Virus record (IMG/VR): IMGVR_UViG_3300010370_000105
Location: 1 to 35,919 of that record
Origin: a virus
Reading direction: 5' to 3' (one strand)
Length of the DNA: 35,919 nucleotides
In this document: piece after piece, positions 19,305-27,273 of the stretch
Layout of the letters: each line of letters begins with the position of its first letter
How positions within the stretch are numbered: position 1 is the first letter of the stretch
Translations under genes and position numbers: made by a program
Notes under the pieces: generated by a model
Told to the model about the DNA's origin: nothing
Seen by the model: the letters and a program-made list of their open reading frames with translations, nothing else
Databases searched by the model: none

Positions 19305-19314
19305 GGGGGGGGGG
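19305..19314 (-). repeat. Homopolymer tract of ten C (minus strand)
   Basis: A G10 run on the plus strand in a strongly AT-rich genome, directly before the start codon of the coiled-coil membrane protein. It may vary in length between particles or be an assembly artefact. Confidence 0.7.
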
Positions 19315-19357
19315 TGAGTTACGATTTCCAGAACAAATAACTCAAGGACTATTAAAA

Positions 19358-19594
19358 TTATTTATTGGTTTTTCTTCTTTGAACTTTTGCTAAATTTTTA
19401 AAGAATGGATTCCAATATCTTCTTCTCCCTTTTCTCAAGTCAACTGGAGGAGTATCTGGAGGTAATCCTGCAATATTTATTTTATCTGAAGGATTTGTCA
19501 CATTAGCAATAGAACTTGCAACCATACCTTCTTCTTTAAGTTGAATATAATTACGAAATGCCTCAATGACTCTATCAATTTTCTTCTTTTCCAT
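19358..19594 (-). CDS. Small basic hypothetical protein
   Basis: 78 residues from the ATG at 19594 (MEKKKIDRVIEAFRNYIQLK). It has a middle with INIAGLPPDTPPVDLRKGRR and a basic tail (QRRKTNK). The frame is open to 19681, but that part lies inside the preceding gene, so the internal start is preferred (20-nt overlap). The GLPPDTPPVD segment is typical of small phage structural-region proteins. Function unknown. Confidence 0.65.
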   Translation of the reverse strand: MEKKKIDRVIEAFRNYIQLKEEGMVASSIANVTNPSDKINIAGLPPDTPPVDLRKGRRRYWNPFFKNLAKVQRRKTNK

Positions 19595-19967
19595 TGTAGA
19601 TTTTATAAAGTTCGGAAAGACATTTAAGATCAACTTGAATATCGTGAATACCTGATTTTGGATATTCAGGAAGTTTTCCAAGAAAAATGATAAAAGATTT
19701 TATAATTGGCCACATCTCCTTTTCAATTTTATAGAAAAACATTGGAGTCGCAGCTTCACCAAAAATATTGTAAAGAATAATAAAATGATTTAAGAGAAGA
19801 TGAGTTTTTAATTCACCTTCTCTTTTGTAGCGTTTCAATAATCTTTTTATATACTTAAAATGATTTAAATCTCTCTCAAAATCTTCTTTCGTGACTGCTT
19901 GAGGATTTTCATAATTTTTAATCGCAAATAAAAGAAAATTATTCTCATTCAATTCATTAAAAAACAT
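19575..19967 (-). CDS. Helical hypothetical protein in the structural region
   Basis: 130 residues, mostly helical: MFFNELNENNFLLFAIKNYE, then FERDLNHFKYIKRLLKRYKR and LLLNHFIILYNIFG. No catalytic motif. The pattern fits a helical structural or assembly factor of T4-like marine phages, but I cannot assign it. It begins 6 nt after the structural gene at 19974 ends. Confidence 0.7.
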   Translation of the reverse strand: MFFNELNENNFLLFAIKNYENPQAVTKEDFERDLNHFKYIKRLLKRYKREGELKTHLLLNHFIILYNIFGEAATPMFFYKIEKEMWPIIKSFIIFLGKLPEYPKSGIHDIQVDLKCLSELYKIYNGKEEN

Positions 19968-19973
19968 AAATTA

Positions 19974-20990
19974 TCAAGCGGTTACATCTAGCATATCAGT
20001 TCCAAGACCTACGGAACCTGTAGTTCCAGCGCCGCCTACGTTGTAAAGAAGGCCAGTAAGAGTCTTAGTTACAGCAGCACCACCAGAGAAATCGGTAATA
20101 GTTCCAACAACACCAGCAGTTAAATCAAGAACTAATTTAGTCTTATTTGTTCTAGTGCTGAAAGTCACTGCAGTTCCAATTCCAATTGTTCCAGCAACAG
20201 TAGAACCAGTTCCAATGGTTACAAAAGTATTTCCAATTGCAACTACAGGTTGATTTGTGACTGCAACACCAGTAATACTAATGGAACTTCCAGCAGAAAC
20301 ACCAGTTAGATTAGAAACATAAATTACAGTGCTTCCAGAAGAAACAGTTGCATTTACAGCTGTAGTCAAGAAATTTACGTTTGCAGCAAGAACTGTTGAA
20401 GGTGCAGTAAAGGAAAAAGCAACACGGTTTGTAATCTGACCATTATAATCTTTTACCATCACATATTCTGCATCATTAGTATAAACCGAAACCTCAGCAC
20501 CTGGAGCGACAGAAGCCGCAGTGGCTACAATTGCAGTTGATTCATTTGCACCATTTGCATCAAACGTTTTAATTCTTACAGTTGATCCGGCACCGGCATA
20601 GACAGTCTCATTCCATACTACGTGAACATATCCAGTAGTTCCGGTTGTAATTCCAGTGGTTGCTCCGCCACCAACAGTAATCGGAGAAGCCTCATTTGGA
20701 TCTTCAAAGAAAACTGCAACCGGAGTTGCGATGCATAAACCAGTAGCATTACTACTAATTCCAGTTGCAGGACCAGTATTTAATCCAACAACTGGAACAA
20801 GAACTTCATCATAATAAGAAGTTGAAAGCCCAGAATTTTCAGTAGTTCCATACCACCTCTGAATCCATCCACGAACATCAGCAAAAGTGTTCCACGGACT
20901 TCTATTACGATCTACACTATGCTGATATTTTGGAATCGCATAGTTATTATCTGCAGTTTCAGTAGTTGTGGAGATTCCCCAGAGTGCCAT
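19974..20990 (-). CDS. Putative virion structural protein, Gly/Thr/Val-rich
   Basis: 338 residues. The N-terminal part, MALWGISTTTETADNNYAI ... NTFADVRGWIQRWYGTTENS, is a segment I associate with virion proteins of marine T4-like phages. The rest is low-complexity beta-rich sequence with many TTG/TGT and GIGT repeats, as expected for a beta-sandwich decoration or fibre-like protein. Late box CATAAATA lies 34 nt upstream after a strong terminator. The precise role in the particle is unknown. Confidence 0.75.
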   Translation of the reverse strand: MALWGISTTTETADNNYAIPKYQHSVDRNRSPWNTFADVRGWIQRWYGTTENSGLSTSYYDEVLVPVVGLNTGPATGISSNATGLCIATPVAVFFEDPNEASPITVGGGATTGITTGTTGYVHVVWNETVYAGAGSTVRIKTFDANGANESTAIVATAASVAPGAEVSVYTNDAEYVMVKDYNGQITNRVAFSFTAPSTVLAANVNFLTTAVNATVSSGSTVIYVSNLTGVSAGSSISITGVAVTNQPVVAIGNTFVTIGTGSTVAGTIGIGTAVTFSTRTNKTKLVLDLTAGVVGTITDFSGGAAVTKTLTGLLYNVGGAGTTGSVGLGTDMLDVTA

Positions 20991-21023
20991 TCTTTTTACC
21001 TTTCTAATTTTGATTCTTAAAAT

Positions 21024-21031
21024 TATTTATG
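21024..21031 (-). promoter_or_regulatory. Late promoter box CATAAATA
   Basis: It lies upstream of the structural gene starting at 20990 and directly follows the terminator at 21039. Confidence 0.7.
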
Positions 21032-21038
21032 AAAAAAA

Positions 21039-21064
21039 GAGACTTCAATATTTTTTGAAGTCTC
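21039..21064 (-). terminator. Intrinsic terminator after the 62-residue membrane protein gene
   Basis: A 10-bp stem GAGACTTCAA/TTGAAGTCTC, loop AAAATA, then seven Ts. Confidence 0.88.
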
Positions 21065-21085
21065 CTATCTCAAAGTTTTTTAAAC

Positions 21086-21271
21086 TCAAGGAGTGAGATC
21101 TTTAGCTCCCCTTTCCTTTAGTTTAGTTTGAAGCTGAATAAGAATAAAGGAAAGAATACCATTTGATTTAATCCTTGGATTTGCACCCAGAGCCTCAGAA
21201 ATTAGAAACAGAATGGTTGCAATTAGACCCTCATTTGCTGATATAAAAGCAAGAATTGCGGCAAGAGACAT
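21086..21271 (-). CDS. Small membrane protein
   Basis: 61 residues from the second of two adjacent ATGs. AAGGAGG lies 5 nt before it, while the first ATG at 21274 is only 2 nt away. A hydrophobic N-terminal half (SLAAILAFISANEGLIATILFLISEALG) suggests one or two passes, followed by a basic tail. The size and hydrophobicity would suit a holin-like or particle-associated peptide, but the role is unknown. A late box at 21297 and terminator 21039 bound the unit. Confidence 0.7.
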   Translation of the reverse strand: MSLAAILAFISANEGLIATILFLISEALGANPRIKSNGILSFILIQLQTKLKERGAKDLTP

Positions 21272-21296
21272 CATAACCTCCTTATATGTGTACTAT

Positions 21297-21304
21297 TATT
21301 TATG
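21297..21304 (-). promoter_or_regulatory. Late promoter box CATAAATA
   Basis: It lies 26 nt upstream of the small membrane protein start, just after the stop of the 761-residue gene. Confidence 0.7.
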
Positions 21305-21308
21305 AAAA

Positions 21309-23594
21309 TCAACCACTGAGAGCAGCAACGTTTACACCCTTTAGAGCTGCTTGTTTTAATGCACTCGCTGTCTTTGCATCCGATGCTTTATTAGCTGCAA
21401 TTGCAGTTAAAACTTTAGCTGTCGCAGAAACATTTTGCTGTGGCTTTCTATTTGTGGGAGTAATTTCTGGCATACTATCAGATTGCTCTATAATTTTTGC
21501 AAGCATTCTAATGGTAAGTTCTTCTCGAATTGCCTCTTCTTTTGTTACTTTTTTAGGTATTCCTTCGTGCTTTGTTTTTGCAAAATCACGAATTTGCTTT
21601 TCAGTCAGCGTATCAACAATTTTCAAAACCGCAGAACTCACTTCAGATCTCGGAGTAGTTCCTCTTTTAACTGAAAGAGCAAGACCAAAGAGTTTTTGTT
21701 GTTGCTCGCTTTCTGATTTTTCGGTTAGTTGATATGATTCAGATTTCATAGATTTTAGAAGTTTATCCAAATCACTACCGGACTCATTTAATTCTGGATT
21801 GTCGATTTCTGGCTTTCCTCTTCTTCTAGACCTAGAAGAAGTTGATGATGACGGTGGTGTTGAAGATGCTGGAGCATTTCCTCTTCTAGATGGAGTTGAT
21901 GTTGATGCTGATTTACCACCTTTCCCTTTACCTTTTTTGGAAGAAGTAACACTACTTGCAGGAACTGTAGTTGTAGTTACTTTAGGTGATGTTGATGAAG
22001 CTTCCGCTGCAGCCGCTTCTTTTTTACGCTGAGCTGCTTGTTTCAATGAAACTCTTACTCCTCTAGAAGTCTCCTTATGGGCAGCTCTAGATGGAGAACT
22101 AGGAACTCTAGTTCTAAAAGATTGTGTTCTAGCTTCTTGTTCTTTGGAAAAATTTGATTCCGATGGTTTTTCAGATGAAGAACTATAAGGTCTTGGAGTT
22201 CTTACACCGGATTTAGAATGTGCCTTACTTGGTGTCTCATCACTTACTGAAACTTTTTTAATCTCCGGTTCCTTTTTCTTTTCTCCGGCAACTTCAATTC
22301 TTTTTCCTCCACCAACACCACTATAAGTTCTTGAAGCTCTTTCACCGGATTTAGAATGTGCGGGATGAGGCTTTCCGTGTTCGGTGCTCAATTTATGTCC
22401 AATATAATGAGCATATCCAGATAATGTTTTTCTTAATCCTTTAAGTATGCCATCTTTAGCAGTCTGACGAACTCTTGGTTGATTAGAAGTGCTAGAAGTA
22501 TCTGATGCAGATTGAGTTACTTGAACTCTTCTTCTTGATTGATTAGAAGTTGCTGATGGCCTTTCACTTGAGGTAACTCTAGATCTTGAGGGCTCAGAAT
22601 TTGTTACTCTTGATTCAGAAGAACGTGCTCTAGTTCTTCCTCTATCACTACTTGAGGTGACTCTAGATCTTGAGGGCTCAGAATCTCTTTCACTTGAGGT
22701 GACTCTAGATCTTGATGGTGCTTCTTCTTCATCATCATCGTCCTTCTCTGCCCCTTTATATCCTCTTACAGCACCTTTACCTAACTCTTGTGCTCCCCTT
22801 ACCAATGCTCTTGCCCCAAGACCAGCAAGATAACCAGGAGCACGAGCAATTTTTTTGGCTGCACCCTTTGCAAATCTTTTTAGACGACTCAAAACTCCAC
22901 GCTTTCTTGGATTATCTTCTTCGGTTAGTAATTGAAATGAGTTCTCAATAGATTCTAAAATTGATTCCTCAATTTCTTCTAATTCATAACCTTCTTCTAA
23001 TGCTTCAATGAAAAACTCATAAACAACCTCTTCTAGAAGTTCATCTGTAACCGCAAGAAGTTCTAATGGATTCAACTCTTCTAAAATGCATTCTTGGGAG
23101 TATTCTTCCATTTCAAGAAGTGTTCCGCCCATTTTTTCTACACATTCATTTGCGGACATACCAGAGAGACGATCTCCAGTATTAATTCTGGGATTAATTT
23201 CAATATTATTTTTTACTTTTTTTTCTACAATTTTTTCAGTATTTTTTTCTTTTCCAATTTCAGCAATTTCAGCAATTTCAGAAAGATCTTCTCTCCAGTT
23301 TGAATATCCTTCTTTTACTGATTTCTTTTTACTTTTACGCAATTTTTTAAAGTCTTGAGAAGTCAATTTACCATAAGGAGGAGCAACATCAATTTTATCT
23401 TGGTCGCCAATCAAAGCTTCAGAAACCTTTCTTTTACCTCCCATTTCATCTTTACCCAAACGTCCAGCAATAACATCACCTCTAGTTATTTTATCATAAG
23501 GAGGATAGTTATTTGCAAGATTACCATCATTTTTCTTTTTATTCTTTCTAGCTTCTTTAATATATCGTGAAACTCTTAAAGTATTAGAATTCAT
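21309..23594 (-). CDS. Large putative internal or structural protein with Ser/Arg repeats
   Basis: 761 residues. The leader MNSNTLRVSRYIKEARKNKK has IKE-A, a possible prohead-protease site. An N-terminal segment with PPYDKITRGDVIAGRL and PPYGKLTSQDFKKLRK is followed by an acidic helical region (EELNPLELLAVTDELLEEVV). Then comes a long basic Ser/Arg region with tandem copies of SRSRVTSSE, and the C terminus is a helical domain ending KQAALKGVNVAALSG. The strong charge segregation suggests a DNA-contacting head protein. Function not known. Confidence 0.72.
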   Translation of the reverse strand: MNSNTLRVSRYIKEARKNKKKNDGNLANNYPPYDKITRGDVIAGRLGKDEMGGKRKVSEALIGDQDKIDVAPPYGKLTSQDFKKLRKSKKKSVKEGYSNWREDLSEIAEIAEIGKEKNTEKIVEKKVKNNIEINPRINTGDRLSGMSANECVEKMGGTLLEMEEYSQECILEELNPLELLAVTDELLEEVVYEFFIEALEEGYELEEIEESILESIENSFQLLTEEDNPRKRGVLSRLKRFAKGAAKKIARAPGYLAGLGARALVRGAQELGKGAVRGYKGAEKDDDDEEEAPSRSRVTSSERDSEPSRSRVTSSSDRGRTRARSSESRVTNSEPSRSRVTSSERPSATSNQSRRRVQVTQSASDTSSTSNQPRVRQTAKDGILKGLRKTLSGYAHYIGHKLSTEHGKPHPAHSKSGERASRTYSGVGGGKRIEVAGEKKKEPEIKKVSVSDETPSKAHSKSGVRTPRPYSSSSEKPSESNFSKEQEARTQSFRTRVPSSPSRAAHKETSRGVRVSLKQAAQRKKEAAAAEASSTSPKVTTTTVPASSVTSSKKGKGKGGKSASTSTPSRRGNAPASSTPPSSSTSSRSRRRGKPEIDNPELNESGSDLDKLLKSMKSESYQLTEKSESEQQQKLFGLALSVKRGTTPRSEVSSAVLKIVDTLTEKQIRDFAKTKHEGIPKKVTKEEAIREELTIRMLAKIIEQSDSMPEITPTNRKPQQNVSATAKVLTAIAANKASDAKTASALKQAALKGVNVAALSG
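22555..22720 (-). repeat. Tandem coding repeats (SRSRVTSSE units)
   Basis: About 33-nt near-identical units near 22564, 22650 and 22690 encode EPSRSRVTSSE-like peptides. Synonymous differences are few, so the expansion looks recent. Confidence 0.75.
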
Positions 23595-23595
23595 T

Positions 23596-24888
23596 TTAAC
23601 AAGCTCTTGCTTTTTTTTCTTTATATTTATTTATCAAATTCACTCCGTAAGGCTTTGCTCCAGGTTGAAGATATTTTGCGTTTGTTCCAATCACACCTGG
23701 AGTCATTTTTGCATAGTGAATAAAAGCTCCGGTAGTTCCAACTAAAGTATTTGGATGAATTTTATCTCTCATTGGACTATCCATTTTCACTTCAGTATAT
23801 TCCATTACGTCTTTGATCCAAGATTTAAACATAATGTCCTCTTCAGTCACACAAATTAAATAATTGGTTCCTCTACGAATAATCTTTCCAACTAGACCAG
23901 TATTTAAATTTTGGACTTGTTCTCCCAATTTAAAAATATCTCCTTTGATATAATTTTCACGAAGATTTTTGATGTCGTATTTTGGAGCAATTTCCCATAA
24001 GGAATAAGATTCATTTTTTAGTTTAGCTTTTTTTAATTTCATTCCTTGACGAACAGAATCAAATAAAGATCTAGTTTCCCCATCATCTAATGCTTTTGGA
24101 GTTCCTCTACGGAATGCAGCAAAATCATTATTCACTACGGCTTTTCTCATTTTTGATGCAGAAACTCCTTCCACACTTTCAGAATCTGCATCAAAAACAC
24201 CAGCAGTAATTACACGAATCTCATTAAAATTATACAGTTGCCTATTATATTTTTGAGCTAGATTATCAAACTCTGCTTGACGATCCGATCCTACTACAAT
24301 ATTTACATTTTCATATCCTTCTTCTTCACAAGTAATCAGAACATCAAAAATAGATTTCATATTCTCATCATTGATAATCAAATCCTCAAAGTCAGGAAAA
24401 GCCATCTTCATATAATGAATTTTAGTGTCAGGATTCAAAGGATTTTTCTTTGGATCTTGAATTCTTGATGGATAAATCTTGATGTCCCCACCGGCAGCAA
24501 ATTTAATAGATGCCTTTAAAAGTTTTTCGTGGCCAATAGTAGGTGGATTAAATCTTCCAAATACAATCGTAACAGTAGAACCTTCTTCCGGTGCTGGTTC
24601 TTGTTCTTGTGCTTTTTGTTTTGATTTAGCAGATACTGGCGATTGAGCGACTGTCTTTGGGAGAATTTTTGGTCCGGGTGTTGCTTGTTGAGTTTCTGTT
24701 GGTTCTTGTGGTTTTCCGCCTTCTCTTCCATCTATAAATTGAAGTTGCCCTTTTATGGTTCTTGCAACCATCTTTCCAGAACGATCAAGCCATCCCCCAT
24801 GCATATCGCCTACTAAGCCAAGTTTCTTAGCACGCTCTGCTGCCAATGAAGTTCTTGCTTCTGATAGAAAATAAGAAAAACTTTTCAT
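23596..24888 (-). CDS. Capsid-leader protein with NMN-adenylyltransferase-like domain
   Basis: 430 residues. The leader MKSFSYFLSEAR is close to the T4 capsid-targeting sequence MKTYQEFIAEA, and LSE-A at residues 8-11 would be the cleavage site. After a Pro/Gln linker, residues about 105-260 form a nucleotidyltransferase domain. GRFNPPTIGH (111-120) is the (H/T)xGH motif and SASKMRKA (243-250) the second conserved motif of NMN adenylyltransferases. The C-terminal part (IFKLGEQVQNLNTGLVGKII) looks like a small barrel. It may be an enzyme packaged in the head; that is inference from the leader. Confidence 0.78.
   Translation of the reverse strand: MKSFSYFLSEARTSLAAERAKKLGLVGDMHGGWLDRSGKMVARTIKGQLQFIDGREGGKPQEPTETQQATPGPKILPKTVAQSPVSAKSKQKAQEQEPAPEEGSTVTIVFGRFNPPTIGHEKLLKASIKFAAGGDIKIYPSRIQDPKKNPLNPDTKIHYMKMAFPDFEDLIINDENMKSIFDVLITCEEEGYENVNIVVGSDRQAEFDNLAQKYNRQLYNFNEIRVITAGVFDADSESVEGVSASKMRKAVVNNDFAAFRRGTPKALDDGETRSLFDSVRQGMKLKKAKLKNESYSLWEIAPKYDIKNLRENYIKGDIFKLGEQVQNLNTGLVGKIIRRGTNYLICVTEEDIMFKSWIKDVMEYTEVKMDSPMRDKIHPNTLVGTTGAFIHYAKMTPGVIGTNAKYLQPGAKPYGVNLINKYKEKKARAC
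23628..23635 (-). promoter_or_regulatory. Late promoter-like box GATAAATA
   Basis: It lies 34 nt upstream of the 23594 start, within the 3' end of the preceding gene. Confidence 0.5.
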
Positions 24889-24908
24889 ATTAAAAATGAA
24901 TATACTTG

Positions 24909-24916
24909 TATTTATT
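24909..24916 (-). promoter_or_regulatory. Late promoter-like box AATAAATA
   Basis: It lies about 20 nt upstream of the 24888 start, directly behind terminator 24929-24956. Confidence 0.6.
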
Positions 24917-24928
24917 CGGCAAAAAAAT

Positions 24929-24956
24929 TCCCTCTTAACTTTTATGCTAAGAGGGA
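24929..24956 (-). terminator. Intrinsic terminator after the 490-residue gene
   Basis: A 9-bp stem TCCCTCTTA/TAAGAGGGA, 10-nt loop, then ATTTTTTT on the minus strand. Confidence 0.87.
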
Positions 24957-24979
24957 TTTTGATTAATGGTTAAATTTTA

Positions 24980-26452
24980 TCATTTAATTTCTACATTATG
25001 TTTGACTCTTCCTGTAGTTTGAGGCTTTGGCTTTTGTCCTAGATAGACACCTTTAACACCCTTTTCCTTTTTGAGCATTTTATCAATTACTTTTTGCAGC
25101 TCATCAGCTCCGGTTCTGATATTTCGTGACCACTCTCGTCTTCTTTCAGGACTCATTGCTTCAAATTCTGCACGAATATCTTCACTAAGAATTTCATCAA
25201 GAATCTCAGATCTCCATCCTTCACTCATATTTGCCATAATCGCAGTGGCATCTTCTTCGGTTTCAGCATAACCTTCAGAAACAAGATAATCTAATACATC
25301 ATCATAAAAATCAAGAGTTTCCACTTCATCTTCAAGATAAGATTCCACAAGAGTATCAAATTCATTTTCAGTAAGATCTTCAAGAATCTCAAAAGCATCA
25401 TCAATATTCACTGCATAACCTTCTTGAATTAGGTCTTCTAGAATGGTTTCTAGAATGTAATCAAAGTCTTCACCCAAACCCAATCTGTTTCTAAGTTTAA
25501 CATTTTGTTGTGTGGTTTGCATACCTCTTTGTTGAGGAGTAAGAGTCCTCCCTTTTTTAGTCTTTCCTACTGAAGGAAGAGCAGTCCTTTGGGGTGTTCC
25601 AGATATAGCAATTCTTTGAGGTCTACCAGGAAGAGCGGGTCTACCAGTAATATCTCTAACCGAAACTTTATCTACTCTTGGCCTATATGAAGGGAGTGCT
25701 GGTCTTTGTGGAGTTCCGGAAAGTGCAGGTCTTTGGGATGCACCAGGAAGCATTTTAACCGGCTTTCTTTCAAACTCACTAGTATCGGTAGGTGCCTTTC
25801 TTGCTGCTCTTCTAGCGGCGCGAGCTTGAGTTCTTTGTTCTGCTTCTCTTCCAGCTTGGCCACTAAATTCCTGTCTAGCAGCAGAAGCACCAGCTTTGGC
25901 AGCTCTACCAACTCTTCCGAGAAAACCCTTTACTCTTTCTTTGGCTCTTTGAATTTTTTCTCCGGCAGCTTGAACTTTTCTTTGAGCACCACGTTTGATA
26001 TCAGCGGCACCACCAGCAACGGCTGAAACTGCACCACCTGCAAGAGTTTTAGCTCTTCCTACCTTTCCGCGAATATTTTCAGCCGCCTTAGATGAAGCTT
26101 GCCCCAATCTTTGCATTGCAAGCCTTCCACGGGCGCGGGCAGGACGAGTTGCTTTTTGGAATTGTGCCCTTCTCTCAGCTTCGCGAGCTTCTCTTTTTCT
26201 TGCTCTAACAGGTGACTCTGCCTCAAACAGATATTCTCCATCAAAAATATCAAGACACTCATCAAGAGTATATTCTCCTTCGGAAAGAATCTCTTCCATT
26301 ACTTGGACGAGTTCATTATCACTTAGATCATCAAGAAAAGAAAGGTCATCCTCCATTAGTTCTTTTTCGTAATCTAGCTCATCTCGCAGCTCATCGTCAT
26401 ACACTGCGGTATAAGCTTCCATTAAACCGACAATATGTTTTGTAGTACTCAT
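24980..26452 (-). CDS. Large putative structural or internal protein, LLDEGYA/MSEEW family
   Basis: 490 residues. The leader MSTTKHIVGLMEAYTAVY has LME-A at residues 10-13. Acidic helical segments flank a central Ala/Arg-rich region and repeats of RPALSGTPQRPALP type. Three DEGY-like modules are visible (LIQEGYAVNIDDAFEI, YLVSEGYAETEEDATAI, then MSEGWRSEIL). It shares these modules with the genes at 8520, 9236 and 12933. A late box TATAAATA lies 29 nt upstream. A role in the head, possibly as an internal protein, is inferred. Confidence 0.72.
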   Translation of the reverse strand: MSTTKHIVGLMEAYTAVYDDELRDELDYEKELMEDDLSFLDDLSDNELVQVMEEILSEGEYTLDECLDIFDGEYLFEAESPVRARKREAREAERRAQFQKATRPARARGRLAMQRLGQASSKAAENIRGKVGRAKTLAGGAVSAVAGGAADIKRGAQRKVQAAGEKIQRAKERVKGFLGRVGRAAKAGASAARQEFSGQAGREAEQRTQARAARRAARKAPTDTSEFERKPVKMLPGASQRPALSGTPQRPALPSYRPRVDKVSVRDITGRPALPGRPQRIAISGTPQRTALPSVGKTKKGRTLTPQQRGMQTTQQNVKLRNRLGLGEDFDYILETILEDLIQEGYAVNIDDAFEILEDLTENEFDTLVESYLEDEVETLDFYDDVLDYLVSEGYAETEEDATAIMANMSEGWRSEILDEILSEDIRAEFEAMSPERRREWSRNIRTGADELQKVIDKMLKKEKGVKGVYLGQKPKPQTTGRVKHNVEIK

Positions 26453-26480
26453 TTGAAAATAACTGGAAATATTCTATTCT

Positions 26481-26488
26481 TATTTATA
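26481..26488 (-). promoter_or_regulatory. Late promoter box TATAAATA
   Basis: An exact consensus upstream of the 26452 start, overlapping the 3' side of the 26490 gene. Confidence 0.75.
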
Positions 26489-26489
26489 T

Positions 26490-26909
26490 TTATGGATATT
26501 TTACCCCAAGATGACCCCCACTTCGCCCAGTTCCCTTATCTCTAAGTGTTGATCCAGGTTTTCCAGATCCCCTATCACCAAATCTACCACCAACAGAAGT
26601 TCCGCTATTTTCACCTGCAGGTGATGGAATATTTGCAAGACTTCCACTGCTTCCTCTATTATCCCGATTTCTTATTTGTGGTCTACCCCCACCTGGAGTT
26701 GGTTGTGTTGATTTATGTGCCGGTTGATCGTTATTAAGCTCTCGGCCCAATCTTTCTCTAATTTTCAATTCTTTAATACGTTCAGCTATGTGAACATATA
26801 AATCCATGTTATTCGCTTTCATCGCATCATTAGCTCTTTTTGTCAATTCAGCAATTTCTTGAGCGTGTTCACCTCTAGCTTCTAAAATAAAATCCGAAAA
26901 AGTCTTCAT
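26490..26909 (-). CDS. Small Gly-rich protein with T4-type capsid-targeting leader
   Basis: 139 residues. The leader MKTFSDFILEAR closely resembles that of T4 internal proteins (MKTYQEFIAEA), and ILE-A at residues 8-11 matches the gp21 cleavage rule. A charged helix follows (EIAELTKRANDAMKANNMD), then a disordered Gly/Ser/Arg/Pro tail (GGRFGDRGSGKPGST). Disorder and positive charge suit a DNA-associated internal protein. A CTAAATAG late-like box lies about 20 nt upstream. Ejection into the host is a possible but untested role. Confidence 0.7.
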   Translation of the reverse strand: MKTFSDFILEARGEHAQEIAELTKRANDAMKANNMDLYVHIAERIKELKIRERLGRELNNDQPAHKSTQPTPGGGRPQIRNRDNRGSSGSLANIPSPAGENSGTSVGGRFGDRGSGKPGSTLRDKGTGRSGGHLGVKYP

Positions 26910-26938
26910 TATTGTCTACTCTATTTCTGACTATTTAG

Positions 26939-27046
26939 TTAAACTAGCTCTTGAGGATGGTGCTCATAATCTTGTGTTTTATTCTTTCTTCTTCTAATTT
27001 TCTTTATTCTTTCTTCTAGAACTTGAATCCACTCAGAAAAATACAT
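26939..27046 (-). CDS. Very small late-type ORF
   Basis: 35 residues: MYFSEWIQVLEERIKKIRRR, then basic and polar residues to LV. A TATAAATA late box (27061) and an AGAG-like ribosome site 2 nt before ATG precede it, behind a terminator. Short but well equipped with signals. Function unknown. Confidence 0.5.
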   Translation of the reverse strand: MYFSEWIQVLEERIKKIRRRKNKTQDYEHHPQELV

Positions 27047-27060
27047 TTCTCTTTTTTGAG

Positions 27061-27068
27061 TATTTATA
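27061..27068 (-). promoter_or_regulatory. Late promoter box TATAAATA
   Basis: An exact late box, directly behind terminator 27074-27091, serving the 35-residue ORF and the 26490 gene. Confidence 0.75.
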
Positions 27069-27073
27069 AAAAA

Positions 27074-27091
27074 GGCTCCGATTAAGGAGCC
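27074..27091 (-). terminator. Intrinsic terminator
   Basis: Minus-strand GGCTCC, loop TTAATC, GGAGCC, then six Ts. Confidence 0.87.
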
Positions 27092-27096
27092 TAAGA

Positions 27097-27273
27097 TCAG
27101 CCAAGAGTTTTTTCTAGTTCTTGATCTAATTGATTCATTACATTGCGAAGTCCTACAATTCGTTCTGGTGCAAATTCTTGACTATATCCAGCAGTGGAAG
27201 AATCAAGAATTTGAAGAACTTCAAGTGCAGATTGAATGGACAATTTTAGAGTTACTTGTTTTTCTTTTGTCAT
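27097..27273 (-). CDS. Small hypothetical protein downstream of the endonuclease gene
   Basis: A 58-residue ORF beginning MTKEKQVTLKLSIQSALEVL and ending QELEKTLG. Its ATG overlaps the stop of the endonuclease-like gene (ATGA at 27273-27270). It looks like a short beta-helix helper protein of the replication region. Before the endonuclease gene arrived it would have been next to mazG. Function unknown. Confidence 0.65.
   Translation of the reverse strand: MTKEKQVTLKLSIQSALEVLQILDSSTAGYSQEFAPERIVGLRNVMNQLDQELEKTLG

Noticed and set aside
21286-26445. Long open frames on the plus strand opposite the large structural genes
   Set aside because: They mirror the skewed codon content of the repeat-rich minus-strand genes and have no ribosome sites or promoters.
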